Source of the DNA: Pictodentalium vernedei
Lineage: Eukaryota; Mollusca; Scaphopoda; Dentaliida; Dentaliidae
Direction: 5' to 3'
Assembly (NCBI GenBank): GCA_031216915.1
Contig: CM062297.1
Location: forward strand, 832,365,337-832,429,336
DNA length: 64,000 bases
Both the position numbers and the translations under genes were made by a program. Positions 11,263-21,380 of this stretch are shown here, piece by piece (positions within the stretch are counted from its first letter, which is position 1; each line of letters opens with the position of its first letter). The notes under the pieces were generated by a model that was not told where the DNA came from, ran no database searches, and worked only from the letters and a program-made list of their open reading frames with translations.

Positions 11263-11457
11263 ATGACAGTCAATACATTTGGTGGCGCTGACAATAATGA
11301 AGGTCCCTCTAGAAAGAAAAGAAAAACGGTTGAAGTTGTTGGTGGTGGCGGTGGTGACATTGCCAACTTGGACAAACAATACGTCCGGAGATACGAAACT
11401 CGAAAAGAACCTGTAAACTTAAACAATAAGAAAATCTACAATCTCCAATCGAAGTGA
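11263..11457 (+). pseudogene. 5' fragment of an unidentified basic protein with nuclear-signal-like run
   Basis: A 64-codon frame starting MTVNTFGGADN. It carries PSRKKRKTVEVV, similar to a classical nuclear localisation signal, then a glycine run and the block QYVRRYETRKEPVNL. Past its stop the frame remains protein-like (HGRILAVSHCLILNPTGNLL) until about 11535, where it meets the truncated end of the opposite-strand capsid-like gene. I read it as the 5' part of a Polinton gene that lost its 3' end in a deletion. The family is not recognised. Confidence 0.5.
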
Positions 11458-11540
11458 TTGCTGCACGGTAGAATACTAGCTGTGTCACACTGTCTCATTC
11501 TAAATCCCACCGGAAATTTACTCTTCGATTCTATGATCTT

Positions 11541-12242
11541 TTAGAGACGTACTTTCTCCACGACTGAAGGCATCACATGTGGAACGAACCAAGATATCTT
11601 GTTCAGATGTATCTTACCCGCATCGGTCGCGGCGGGTCTCATGATGGCTTCATCATTTCCTTTTCGAATCAATGTCAGATTGTGTTTGAATCCATAGAGA
11701 ATCTTATCAAAATCTTCCGTGAATCCGAATATGTGTTTCAGAGGTATCCTAAACAAAAACGTTCCTCAAGTTCTCGACGTCTTGACGATGTAGTCGAATC
11801 TCAGGGCGGCACCAGTATTGGCTGCGCTCATGTCGGCGACGGTGTCTTTCACCCACAATTGAGTCCTTTAGATTTCGAAAAATCGTCCAGATACGCCAAG
11901 AGTCCGTACATCGTGGTGGCATGTCCGGGATGAAACAGATTCTATTTCTTGTCCCGAGGGCATGTATTTTATATTACTGAACAGATGCATCATGCCATTA
12001 TTGGCTAGAGTGATCACGTCGTCGTCGGCATAATCGCTTTTGTCTTCCTTGGTGAGACGTCCCTGTATCACTATGTGACTTTTGCTGGGTTGAACGAACA
12101 GATCTTGAGTCTCGACATTGATTCTTATTTCACCAGCATTGTTCAGACTGGTTCCAGTCACTGGTTCATACTCATGAACTTCGTATTCTTGAATGCTTTC
12201 GTCTCCCAATATACCTTCGGTTATATCAAATATATTCGTCAT
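11541..12242 (-). pseudogene. Capsid-like protein (probable double-jelly-roll MCP), N-terminal part
   Basis: It starts MTNIFDITEGILGDESIQEY at 12242. Blocks EIRINVETQDLFV, NNGMMHLFSNIKY.PSGQEIE and, after a frameshift near 11945, a block ending in FDYIVKTSR follow; then comes a TGA, and IPLKHIFGF..DFDKILYGFKH. The pattern of a leading beta-rich segment, SGQEIE and the PLKHIFGF block is shared by capsid proteins of Polinton-group elements; the second element here (60667) has a parallel SGNEVMSV block. Only ~230 codons remain, well short of a full double jelly-roll protein, so the 3' part is missing at ~11541. Confidence 0.7.
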
Positions 12243-12254
12243 GTTTTTTTTGTT

Positions 12255-13163
12255 TTAATTCACTTTTTTTTTATTATTAATTGTTTTTCTTTTAATTATT
12301 TTTTCTTTCCTTTTACTATATATGGGTAAAAAAAAATTAAAATGAAGGTTTGGTTTTTCAAAACGCTGTCTTCTGCAATTCTTGTTCATAAAATGTTCCA
12401 ATGATTTCTCTTCATCATCCTCTAATGTTTCTATTTTGTAAGTCACCAGATCCGTGTAAAATTTTCCAACGATCTTAAAGATTTCCTCGGTCCATTGAGG
12501 AACGTAACCTTTTGCGAAGAGTGACTTATATGAAGTGATTCTCACTCGATGGCCGACTGCAAATTTCGGTGGTTTGGACTCCTTCTTGATCTTGATCCTT
12601 TCAGGATAGAGATTCGCAAAGACGCGTTTTTTATTTCGAGGATCGCTAGCTTCTGCGGACGTCATCTTGATCGATCTGTGTTGCGTGTTGTTGTATTCTT
12701 CAACCAGTTCGTCTAGAACGTCGATATATTTCTTGGTCTAATTAGCCGTGAAATACTTGTACATTTTTTCCTTCATGGTTCTATTCCAACGTTCGATCAT
12801 GTTAGCTTTCCCTTCATTTTCGATGGAATAGAGGTCGACCAATGGATGAACGTGACTGTTGTAAAATTCCTTCCCCTTGTCCACCCACAATTTATCCGGT
12901 TTTCGAGAAAACGATGCGAATATGCTCTTCAGAGCCTTGGCCATGCAAACTCCCGATTTATTCTTCAGAGGTCTCATCCATCCGTATTTCGAAAACACGT
13001 CGATGACCGTCAGTATGTATTTAATGCCCTCGTTCCATATCAAATGCAATTTCATGTTGACCAGATTGGCCAACCAGATCAGATCAAGACAATTCACGAA
13101 CACCCTTCTCCTTCAAACTTTACGCATGACGGGCTTGTGTAGTTCGTTCACCAATGCATTCAT
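12255..13163 (-). pseudogene. Retroviral-type integrase (Polinton INT), broken
   Basis: DDE integrase that would insert the element. From the N-terminus: NELHKPVMRKV, a TGA, then RRRVFVNCLDLIWLANLV; catalytic core ILTVIDVFSKYGW (first Asp), LWVDKGKEFYN (second Asp) and KANMIERWNRTMKEKMYKYF (Glu); after a TAG the block YIDVLDELVEEYNNTQHRSI; then a chromodomain-like C-terminus FAVGHRVRITSYKSLFAKGY. The Asp, Asp and Glu are all present, yet two in-frame stops disable it. Its ATG overlaps the stop of the upstream phospholipase-like frame (TAATG), so the two could have been translated together. Confidence 0.92.
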
Positions 13164-13591
13164 TAATAATTTGTTCTGAGCATTGTTTTTCTTCTATGAC
13201 CCCACCCAAATCGATGTTTGGTACCGATCACTTTACCAACCAGCGAACGTTCGGGTCTCCTTCTCCCATTGGGATTTGGTATATTTTTCAGAGTCGTCAA
13301 CATGTTTTTATCGCAGATTCAATTATGAGTCTCCACGTCAGGATGTTCAGCGTAGCACAGATCGTGAGCGTAAGCAGACGAATCCACCCTATTGATGGGT
13401 TTGCTCCAAGATTTAGGTGTCAGATCTCGACTCAATCTCTTATTTAATTTCGTGCCGGTTCCAGTGAATTGATATCCTTGCAGATGCATTTCGATGGGTA
13501 GATTATTAATCAATTTATTCATCAGACCGGCACCGCGTTTGACGAATTGCATCTTAGTTGAACAGCACTCTTTACGCGTTCTGCAAAGCAT
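13163..13591 (-). pseudogene. Parvovirus-type phospholipase A2-like domain protein
   Basis: 143 codons starting MLCRTRKECC. The calcium-loop-like YQFTGTGTKLNKRL is followed ~25 residues later by a catalytic-type SSAYAHDLCYAEHPDVE with the His-Asp pair. This order matches the small phospholipase A2 domain in parvovirus VP1 unique regions, where it serves endosomal escape. After one in-frame TGA (13319-13321) the frame continues with ICDKNMLTTL and KVIGTKHRFGWG. Related domains occur in some Polinton-group elements; presence here is inferred from motif spacing only. The usual G-P-G of the loop is G-T-G. Confidence 0.7.
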
Positions 13592-13779
13592 GGGACTTTT
13601 ATTTTTCGTCAGTACTTTTTAACATTAACTGTATTGGTAACTCTCTTGCATTTGATGCAATACATTTTTTTTGTTTTTTCATATATATATTTTAATTTTT
13701 TTTTTTTTTTTTTTAAATTTATAATTTTTTTTTAATTTATATATAATTTTTTTTTTTTTATATATATATACATTTTTTT
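13592..13779. other. AT-rich spacer between minus-strand genes
   Basis: Long T and TA runs (13690-13780) with no coding. Similar T-rich spacers separate most genes on this half of the Polinton (14450-14520, 14930-15030, 15880-16080, 16835-16900, 17610-17700, 18088-18190, 19115-19260) and probably hold their promoters and poly(A) signals. Confidence 0.6.
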
Positions 13780-14443
13780 TCAATCGATTGCTTCTGGAAT
13801 CTTTTTGGGATCCAATAATTTACGAAACGATTGTCTCGCTTCTTCCCTACCTTTTTACACGAGAGAATCCTTCAATTCTTCCTTGATGATCTGATGACTC
13901 TTATCTTAGCTTTCATGACTTCGTATTTTTGTTTTTCGTTCAATATGTCGATGAATTCACCGTCCAAAATCCTACCATCTTTCAATGCCATAGAGATCTT
14001 ATCTGACATGGTGTCGATCTTTGCATCGGTTAAAACGCTGATGTTTTTGTGTTTCTTGGCCTTCATGGGTAATTTCTTAGTGAGAAATTTTCTGATCATA
14101 CTGACAAATCTGGCAGTCAAAGCTAATCCTTCTATTGCCAACACGACTGGAAGAGCAACGATGGTGGTTGACTATAGACTGATTCTGGCAATGTTCAAAA
14201 CCACAGAGACCACGATGAGAATCAAATCCACACCACTCCCAAATTTCTCTAATCTCGAATATTTCTTCTTGAGCAAATGACGAGAATCTCTCTCTCGCGT
14301 CAGATACGATTGGATTTTATTGATTTGTTCGATTTGATACCTCTGCCCCACGTCGTCACTACTTTTTAGTGTAGAAGAGGTGTCATGGGCTCGATGCTCG
14401 ATTTCTCTAACAATGGATAGATGTTTTTACTTCGAAGTTCCAT
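13780..14443 (-). pseudogene. Polinton helical/membrane protein of unknown role
   Basis: Frames join from MELRSKNIYPLL at 14443 through a charged segment (QIEQINKIQSYLTRE, KKKYSRLEKFGSG), a strongly hydrophobic stretch (VDLILIVVSVVLNIARI, then IVALPVVLAIEGLALTARF), a basic block KKLPMKAKKHKN, an amphipathic helix DKISMALKDGRILDGEFIDI and a C-terminus ending KKIPEAID and TGA at 13780. At least two frameshifts and one stop are present. Coiled-coil, then membrane anchor, then helix is a layout I associate with a recurring Polinton protein. Function unknown, possibly membrane or virion related. Confidence 0.6.
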
Positions 14444-14520
14444 TTTCAATTTTTTTTTTTAATTTATTTATTTATATCTATTATTTTTTATGTATTTTTT
14501 CTTTTTATTTTCATCCCTTA

Positions 14521-14910
14521 TTATTTAACGGAAACATTTTTTAGCGGTCTCCCCTTTTCCAACAAATATTCCAAAATGCGTCCCCTGTCTTCGGTGGTGA
14601 GACCTCGATGCGCTAATTTCAAGTCTTCTGATTGAGTGGGCTTGGATTCTCTGATGCCAACCATGAATTGCTTCCAACATTCGATCACGTCGTCGGGTCG
14701 GACATATACCAATGCGGGCATGAAATACATGGTGATGGTGTCTTCCCATTCCATCGTAAGACACGACACGAATGATTAATGTGATTAAATTCTCTCTCCT
14801 CTTGACAAGATGCGAGGAAGTTGTTCATTCACGCAGATCGCGTAAGTTCTACATAGTGCCCTTCGAAGAACCCAAGCTCTCAATTCCATGAAATCGTTCG
14901 TTTTACTCAT
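14521..14910 (-). pseudogene. Small Polinton protein, unidentified
   Basis: From MSKTNDFMELRAWVLRRALC (14910) the frame reaches two closely spaced TAA codons near 14785, then continues in the same frame as SCLTMEWEDTITMYFMPALV to GRPLKNVSVK. About 130 codons in total. The second half is acidic with a W-x-QFM block. No family is recognised. Placement between two Polinton genes, T-rich spacers on both sides and a retained frame make it a real but broken gene. Confidence 0.5.
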
Positions 14911-15178
14911 AATTATTACATAAACAAAATTTATATTCTTATTATTATTTTTTTCTATTATTTTGTTTTTTGTATTATATTTATTTTTTTTTTCTTTTTG
15001 ATATTTATTACGTTTTTTTTTTTTTTTGATCATCAAACGAATGAACGAATACTTCTCATCTATTACAATTGTGCTTATTATTATAGGAAAGAGATGACAT
15101 TTTTTTTGGAAAGAAGGATTTTATGCTTTTCGTATTTCGATAAAACCATCATTCGTTGTTAGAATTGTACGGGAAATA

Positions 15179-15865
15179 TCATATTCTCTCCTTTTGTTTC
15201 ATTTTTTTAATTGTTATTTTTATTTTTTTATATAATAACATACCCAAAATGGGTATATTCTTAAATGGCGAATTCTGACCGAACAATAAACCTTTACTGA
15301 TCGGTTCCACATTCTCTCTGGTCTTCAGATAGAGACCGTCTCCATGGAAAGCGTCACCTCCACTGTCTTTTCTCACGGGTCCTAGATACAATCCTTTATT
15401 TTTGACGTCTACATGGCACACAGCTCCTCCCTTCTTCAAAAACAGTCCGTTTCCACTCTTCTTCAGAAACAATCCTCTACCCATTAATTTCTTGACTCCC
15501 GAACTAGCGAGTCCCGAGAGGGCTCCCACGCCCAGAGCAGGTAACACCATCTTGGTGAGAATGGGTAATGCTTTTCATCGGCGAATTCCCGCCAATAGCG
15601 GTAAGAAACCACCTTTCATTCTCAGATTGTATCTCAATTGAGCGGGATTTAGTCTCATCGTCGTTCTCATTCGATTACGAATTGCTTTCTCCATCCTTTT
15701 GATTTGAGTTTTAGTCCAGGCGATCCGAGCGCTCCCACCACTCACCAGATCTTCATAACTGAATTTAAACCTAATGTTCTCAGCTTGATGACTCAATGCT
15801 CTGTGAAGTTTAGCTTTCTGTCCTTCGGATATGTTCCCATTTTTAAAGATGTATCGACTACTCAT
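15179..15865 (-). pseudogene. pX/mu-like virion core protein precursor (Polinton)
   Basis: It starts MSSRYIFKNGNISEGQKAKL. A basic N-terminal part is followed by RMKGGFLPLLAG, a single in-frame TGA at 15572-15574, then LPALGVGALSGLASSGVKKL and glycine-rich repeats (GRGLFLKKSG, NGLFLKKGG, KGLYLGP) ending FKNIPILGMLL. MKGG-F fits the adenovirus protease consensus (M/I/L)xGG-x and precedes a hydrophobic LPLLAG stretch like that of adenovirus pX/mu precursors. I infer a DNA-condensing core protein cut by the element's protease. Apart from the TGA the frame is open throughout. Confidence 0.65.
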
Positions 15866-16080
15866 GTTTGTTATTTTTTTTCACTGGATTATATATATAT
15901 TTTTTTTAATTTGGAATATTATATGGGTTTTTTTTTAATTATTATAAATATTATAAGTTTGTTTTTTTTTTGTTTTTTTATTTCTTATTTAAATATATAA
16001 AAAAATAAAAAACAAAAACAAAATTTTTGTTTTTTCAAATTATATTTATTATTTTTTTTATTTATTTACTTAATTTTTTT

Positions 16081-16830
16081 TCATATCTCTCTGATGTGAA
16101 ATTCTATAGTCACTCTCTCTCTGCGAAGATCTAACAGATCAGTCAGATCCGTCAATGTGGTTTCGATGCTATACAACGTGTCCAGGATCACGGGCAGATA
16201 GATGAGATTCCGAGGTCGCTCCACGATCTTGTAACCTGGCGAAATGTCTGGAAAGAACGAGTAGATCGTAGGCTGGGTGCTACCATTGACGTAACTTCCC
16301 GCAATCACATTGACATTCAACAAAATGCTTTTGACTGCAAGAATGTCAACCATATTTTCAGATGCGGCATGAACTCGATACATCTTTCGAGCAAATCTCA
16401 ACATCTTACCAATTGAATCTACTGCACTAAAATCCACTCAAAAATTATCTCCCAAGTCTAATATCGTCTGAAGAGTACTCGTGTTGGGAGTGAGTCTTAT
16501 CATCTTGCTTTCATGACTGTTGGTCTTCAGTCTCGTCTGGATGCGACGATTCAGATCGTCTATGTCATAACTCCCTTTGGGAATTCGAATCTCGAACCAA
16601 TCCACTCCATTGGAATACTTGAATGCATTATTCTTTTCGGTGACGTTGGGAAACGAATAGTAAGTCTTGAGATTAACCAACGCCATCTCGTATCTCTTTT
16701 CCTTCTTCAATTCGATGGAAGGTTTGAATTTAGTCGTGAATTGAGTAGTGCCGTGACTCACTACGATTTAAAAGAATTGTTTCGCAGCCATATTCTCGAC
16801 TATCTGTTCTACTAGGTGATGTTCTGACAT
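16081..16830 (-). pseudogene. Minor capsid/penton-like protein (Polinton)
   Basis: One frame of 250 codons from MSEHHLVEQIVENMAAKQFF (16830) to IEFHIREI, broken only by a TAA near 16768 and a TGA at 16438. Blocks are TTQFTTKFKPSIELKKEKRY, YSFPNV, IPKGSYDIDDLN, VNVIAGSYVNGSTQPTIYSF and PGYKIVERPRNLIYLPV. The beta-rich character and the position beside the packaging ATPase fit the vertex (penton/minor capsid) protein of Polinton virions. Assignment to the minor capsid rather than another virion protein is inference. Confidence 0.7.
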
Positions 16831-16914
16831 TTTTTATTATTATTATTTATTATTTATATATTTTTTTTTATATTTTATCAATTTTTTTTTATTTTCTTCT
16901 CTATTATTATGGTT

Positions 16915-17604
16915 GGAAATATAAAAAAAATCGTCGAATCTGCTTCGATATTTTCCATTGTGAAATTCGCTAGTCAAATCGATCACCACGAAATTGTGAA
17001 GTCCTTTGTCCCACACCTTCTTACAGAATCACCTGAATTCTTCCCTGCTCATGAGATCCTGATGAAAGAGACACAGAAAATTAGCATTCTCCCTTATCGT
17101 CTGTCTGGGCTGTGGAAAATAATATAACAGATAGAAACAATCCACATTGCTGTGATGTCCTCGAACATAATATGATTCGCATCGATTCTGTCTCTCCAAC
17201 AGCAGATCGTTGAAGATCATGAGATTCTTGTTCTCCGACTTCAACTGTCTGGGATCAGGAACGTCGTCGGCATTCTCGTAAAACAAACATTCCACATTCG
17301 AGCACTCGACGTTTCTCCTAGTCAATTCCATCTCGAAGATTCTCGCTATGATGTCCTTGGGTAATTTATGATTCATACACTCTCAAAGCAATCTGTATTC
17401 CAGTTGAAAGAGACTCTTGCCGAAAACGAATAATTTGTTGTAATCCAACCAGCAAGATCGCAACAATAGATTTATCAAGAGATGGGTCTTTCCACAATTC
17501 GATTTTCCCACTATCAGACCTCTTATGCTCTTGGGAAAGAACTCATCATTCGACCTCTTGGTCATTCCAAGACATGTCTTTGATATCCATATTTTGTTTT
17601 TCAT
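16915..17604 (-). pseudogene. A32/FtsK-type packaging ATPase (Polinton)
   Basis: DNA-packaging ATPase. It starts MKNKIWISKTCLGMTKRSND; Walker A is VGKSNCGKTH (residues ~31-40) and the Walker B region reads NLMIFNDLLLE, where IFDDL would be typical, so one acidic residue is replaced. Further blocks are YYVRGHHSNVDCFYL and FVVIDLTSEFHNGKYRSRFD. Two in-frame TGA codons (17383-17385 and 17029-17031) break an otherwise continuous frame. The 3' end is approximate because the frame runs into A/T-rich sequence. Confidence 0.85.
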
Positions 17605-17703
17605 CCAGTTTTTTTACTATGTTTTGAATTATGTTTTTTTCTATTTTATTTATATTTTAATTTCTATTTTTATATATATATATAAAAGTTGTTTTTTTAT
17701 TAT

Positions 17704-18087
17704 TTATAAATCACTTTCAATCCCTGATCCTTTCATCATTTTAGCTAATTCTTGTATCGGTACGACATCATCATAGAAGTCTCTCCAACTTTTCGGTTCG
17801 ATTCTCGATCGTTTGGCAGGTGGTTGTGGTGGAGTTATCCATTTATTAATCAACATGTCAGCACCTCTTTTGTGGACTTCAGAAGCTATTCTACCGCTCA
17901 CGTCAGTCGCAGCTTTCTTACCTGCATTGATCGCCATCTTCTTTCTGATTTTGAGAGCGCTCGACACGATCTGTTTCATGGCGTCGCTGGTGAATTTATG
18001 AGTTAAAAATCGCATCATCGAATCAACGATGCCCGATCAGTCGTAGATGTAAGATCTAGTGTATCCCCTGTTATTTATCACTAACAT
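17704..18087 (-). pseudogene. Basic core-like protein of the Polinton
   Basis: It begins MLVINNRGYTRSYIYD, has a TGA, then continues in frame with FLTHKFTSDAMKQIVSSALK, a Lys/Ala-rich helix (KIRKKMAINAGKKAATD), the block LINKWITPPQPPAKRSRIEP and a C-terminus KMMKGSGIESDL. MKGSG fits the adenain consensus (M/I/L)xGx-G. High basic content suggests a DNA-binding virion protein. No confident family. Confidence 0.55.
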
Positions 18088-18192
18088 TTTTTTTTATTAT
18101 TATTATTTTTCTTTTAATATATAAATATATTTTTTGTATTTACTTATTTTTTTTTTCTTTTCTCTTACTATTTTATTATTTCAAACGATTCA

Positions 18193-19113
18193 TCAACTTT
18201 TGACCTTCTGCCTCAACAATTCGTCACACTTGCTCACTATCTCGTTATCCACTCTGGTGTTACTGGCCTCTCTGCCAGCCATCAACAATCTCAATCTCCC
18301 CAACAAGGCATCGTGATCACATGGAAGAAGTATCGTGTCTGTCATTCCCTTTCCAGATGTCGATTTCACGAAATACTCATTCGCCTTCCATATGGGTTCC
18401 ACCACGTTCTTTTACTTGTAACCTCTCCTACCCTTAGGTCTCGTCTCTTTGGGATCGTTGTTCCTCTTCATGGCGTGGATCTGAAACAGAATGTCTCCGT
18501 ATTTTTTGTAATCCTCGTCAGTGTAATCGTCGGGTCTTTGGTGAGAGAGCAGAGTATACAATCCGTCAGTCATTTTGTACCTGTTCAGACCGACGATCAA
18601 ATAGCTATCTTCAAGCGATATTTCCGTGTCACCCACGAAAGTTTTACCACGATAGTCATGAAATCCATACATCGGATCTTGCACGATTCCACTACTATCG
18701 TCAGATCTGATGCAACAATGCTCGAAGCGTCACTACTATCAGCGTTACTTGCATCGGTCTCGATTCTCTCTGGAGTGAGTGGGGACAAACTTCTCGGTGT
18801 AAAAATACCGACGCTACTCGGATTGGTCTCGATTCTCTCAGGAGTGTAACTGGACGGAGTTCTTGACGCAGAACTACCAGGATGTGAACCCATCCCCAGA
18901 AAACCTTTTTATGGGTCTCAATTCCTCGACAATCTCTTTCCTGACTCGTTCCTGAACCCCGGTGACGGGTCTGAACAAGTTGGTCGCCTCTCATCTCAGT
19001 GCCGTCTATCCCAATCGCTTGGCCCTATCCTGTGCCTGAATATTCTCCCTACTCCATATTAATTCGCGAACCAGGTCGTCCCTTCGCTTAGAATCTCTGA
19101 TGTGTAGAAACAT
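18193..19113 (-). pseudogene. Conserved Polinton protein of unknown function
   Basis: It starts MFLHIRDSKRRDDLVRELIW at 19113. An N-terminal helical part (LFRPVTGVQERVRKEIVEEL) is followed by a Ser/Pro/Thr linker read in another frame (18893-18690) that contains two SxTPERIET repeats, then the conserved block MYGFHDYRGKTFVGDTEISL, GLNRYKMTDGLYTLL, DYTDEDYKKYGDIL and, after a TAA, KNVVEPIWKANEYFVKS. Two stops near the N-terminus and two frameshifts around the linker kill it. It is the gene nearest the right terminus. Confidence 0.6.
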
Positions 19114-19300
19114 TATTTTCATTTATTTTTTTTTCTTTCTTTAATAAAAAAACAGTTATTTTTTTTGTATTCTTATTTATTTTTTTTTTGAATGTTGTTT
19201 TATATATATATATTTTTTTTTATTTTTTATTTTTTTGTTTTTTTTAAACGGTCAATTTTCTTTTCTTTTTTTCAGTTCGTAGAATTAGCTCATTCTCGAA

Positions 19301-19516
19301 CGTGAGAATCGACGTTCGATCGCGTATTTTTCTTGGATCAATTTTTAAAATTCGCCTGGATAGAACCGCTGTCTTTTACCGCAAGAATCGGCGTTCGATC
19401 GCGTATTTTTCTAGCTTGAAACACAGAAAAAGGACCACACTTCACAAAAATTCACCCTCAATCGAACCGTTGTCTTTTACCGTGAGGATCGGCGTTCGAA
19501 CGCGTTTTTTTTCTAG
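19301..19516 (+). repeat. Subterminal direct repeats of the Polinton
   Basis: Three copies of a ~35-bp motif, gaatcggcgttcgatcgcgt followed by atttttct, lie at 19301-19334, 19379-19414 and 19480-19516. The last two also share an upstream segment (gaaccg.tgtcttttaccg). They sit between the last gene and the right TIR. They could be replication or transposase-binding sites or simply a decayed tandem array. Confidence 0.75.
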
Positions 19517-19617
19517 CCCCTACAGACAACGATGCTGCTTTTCGAAATATTTCGCAACGGAAAATCTCGGCATCAAATCTCGATTGCGAGTGGTCCGGAT
19601 ATTCTAGGCTGACAAAA

Positions 19618-19858
19618 AATTCACCCGATGGAAAAGATCAGTGTTACCATTGTAAAAAGATGGAAATATTGGCGTAAAAATTGTCAAAAAAGCGGGGTTT
19701 CTAAAAACCCGAGCTTTATAGCGTGGCTTCGTCAAATTCACCTCAAAGTGTCTCAGAAATGTTCAAATTTTAAAAAAATTTCTGGAAAAAATCGACAAAA
19801 TCGATTGTTTTGATGGAAAAATTTCAGTTTTTTTCCAAAAATAACTGACTTTTCTGGA
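19618..19858 (-). repeat. Polinton right terminal inverted repeat
   Basis: Complement of 2779-3022, ending CCAAAAATAACTGACTTTTC at its outer tip. It differs from the left copy by scattered substitutions and small indels, so the two ends have diverged since insertion. Confidence 0.9.
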
Positions 19859-19974
19859 TGAGTTTTCTGGACCACTATTTCTGGACCGCATGATTGATGG
19901 TGGTCCAAAAATAATGTGGTCCAGGAATGATGTGGTCCAGGAGCGGCCAGTATTACCTACTCATGGGGGCCCTG

Positions 19975-20195
19975 CAGGGGACCGATGAAGGGAGTAGTAG
20001 AAGATGTGGAGATCGTCCCTTATTGGGGGATCTCATGGGGGACCCTGCATGGGATCGATGAAGGGAGTAGTAGGAGATGTGGAGATCGTCCCACATTGGG
20101 GGGATTTCATGGGGAACCCCACAGGGGACCAATGAAGGGAGTAGTAGGAGATGTGGAGATCGACCCTTATTGGGGGATCTCATGGAGGGCCTAGT
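19975..20195 (+). repeat. Left terminal array, 73-bp units
   Basis: Three units anchored by gaaggg at 19987, 20060 and 20134. Each reads roughly gatgaagggagtagtaggag, atgtggagatcg, then cccttattgggggatctcat and a G-rich end. Confidence 0.88.
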
Positions 20196-20224
20196 CCCCA
20201 CTAGTCCCAAATAGTCCACACCAG

Positions 20225-21380
20225 ATCTCAAATCACCAAAAACGACTTTATTTGATACAGATTTCCCCAGAATATTTTGTAGTAGAACAGCACAAATTGT
20301 GCCTTTTCACATAAGCATTTATGGCGATAAAAGGGGGATTCTTCAGGAGGTATCCTCAAATAACACAATACCAGGTCATAGGTATCCCCAAATACCGAAA
20401 ATGAGGCTAAGAGGGATAGTAAATTAGGTCTCATTGAGGGATGTTTTTATAGCCTGCATGGCCTCAAACGAAATGAGGTTAAGAGGGATAGTAAATTAGA
20501 CCTCATTAAGGGATTGTCTCATGACCCTCATGGCCTCATATGACAAAAAAGGATTCTCCAGAAATTATCCTCAATAGGTATCCTCAAATAATACAATACC
20601 AGGTCATAGGTATCCTCAAATGCCAAAATGAGGCTAACAGGGATAGTAAATTAGGCCTCATTGAGGGATGTTTTCATGGCCCTCATGGCCTCAAACTAAA
20701 TTAGGTTAAGAGGGATAGTAAATTAGACCTCATTAAGGGGTTTCCTCACGGCCTCCATGGCCTCATACAATAAAAGGGATTCTCCAGAAAATATTTTCGA
20801 TAGGTGTCCTCAAATAATACAATACCAGGTCATAGGTATCCTCAAATAACGAAATTAGGCTAAGAGGGATATTAAATTCGGCCTTATTGAGGTATTTTTC
20901 CATGGCCCTCATGGCCTCAAAAGAAATAGGTTTAAGAGGGATAGTAAATTAAACCTCATTGAGTGCTTTTCTCATAATCCACATATGACTAAAAAGGGGT
21001 GCCGAAGGACAGACATTTTCCGAAAAGGAGTGCTGAAATTGGGGTGTCACTAGATATGGCTGTTAAATACCGAGATGAGGCTAAGAGGGATAGTAAATTA
21101 GATCTCACTGAGGAATTTTTTCATGGCCCTCATAGCCTCAAACGAAATTAGGCTAAGAGGGATAGTAAATTAGACCCCATTGAGGGCTTTTCTCATGGCC
21201 TCAAACGAAATGGGGCTAAGAGGGATAGTACATTAGACCTCAATGAGGGCTTTTCTCATGGCCTTCAGGGCCTCATACGACAAAAAAGGGATTCCCCAGA
21301 AGATATCCTCGATGGGTATCCTCAATTAATACAATACCAAGTCATAGGTATCCTCAAATACCGAAATCAGGCTAAGAGTC
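20225..21380 (-). repeat. ~230-bp satellite array, left copy, degenerate
   Basis: Units contain two or more ~67-bp subrepeats with the core aggctaagagggatagtaaa, followed by ttag and ctcattgaggg (near 20405, 20470, 20631, 20702, 20867, 20930, 21075, 21151 and 21212) and a block caataccaggtcataggtat. The same satellite lies in opposite orientation at 62990-64000. Confidence 0.9.

Larger units (their letters stand above)
2779..19858. mobile_element. Polinton/Maverick DNA transposon, degraded
   Basis: About 17.1 kb, bounded by inverted ends (2779-3022 and 19618-19858). Inside are the marker genes of the Polinton/Maverick class: protein-primed type B DNA polymerase, retroviral-type integrase, adenain-like protease, A32-like packaging ATPase, and capsid-like proteins. 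The left genes run on plus and the right genes on minus, converging near 11.5 kb. In-frame stops or frameshifts occur in nearly all genes, so the copy is dead. A 6-bp target duplication, usual for the class, was not found; the flanks are either rearranged or decayed. Three secondary insertions and one 2.5-kb duplication enlarge the left half. Confidence 0.93.

Noticed and set aside
13831..14280. Plus-strand 149-codon frame
   Set aside because: It is antisense to the Polinton helical/membrane gene, whose minus-strand reading is coherent across several frames; no independent support.
18313..18849. Plus-strand 178-codon frame
   Set aside because: It is antisense to the conserved minus-strand Polinton gene with its spacing and repeats.
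20225..21380. CRISPR array
   Set aside because: Repeats lack unique equal-length spacers, there are no cas genes, and the DNA is eukaryotic; it is a degenerate satellite.
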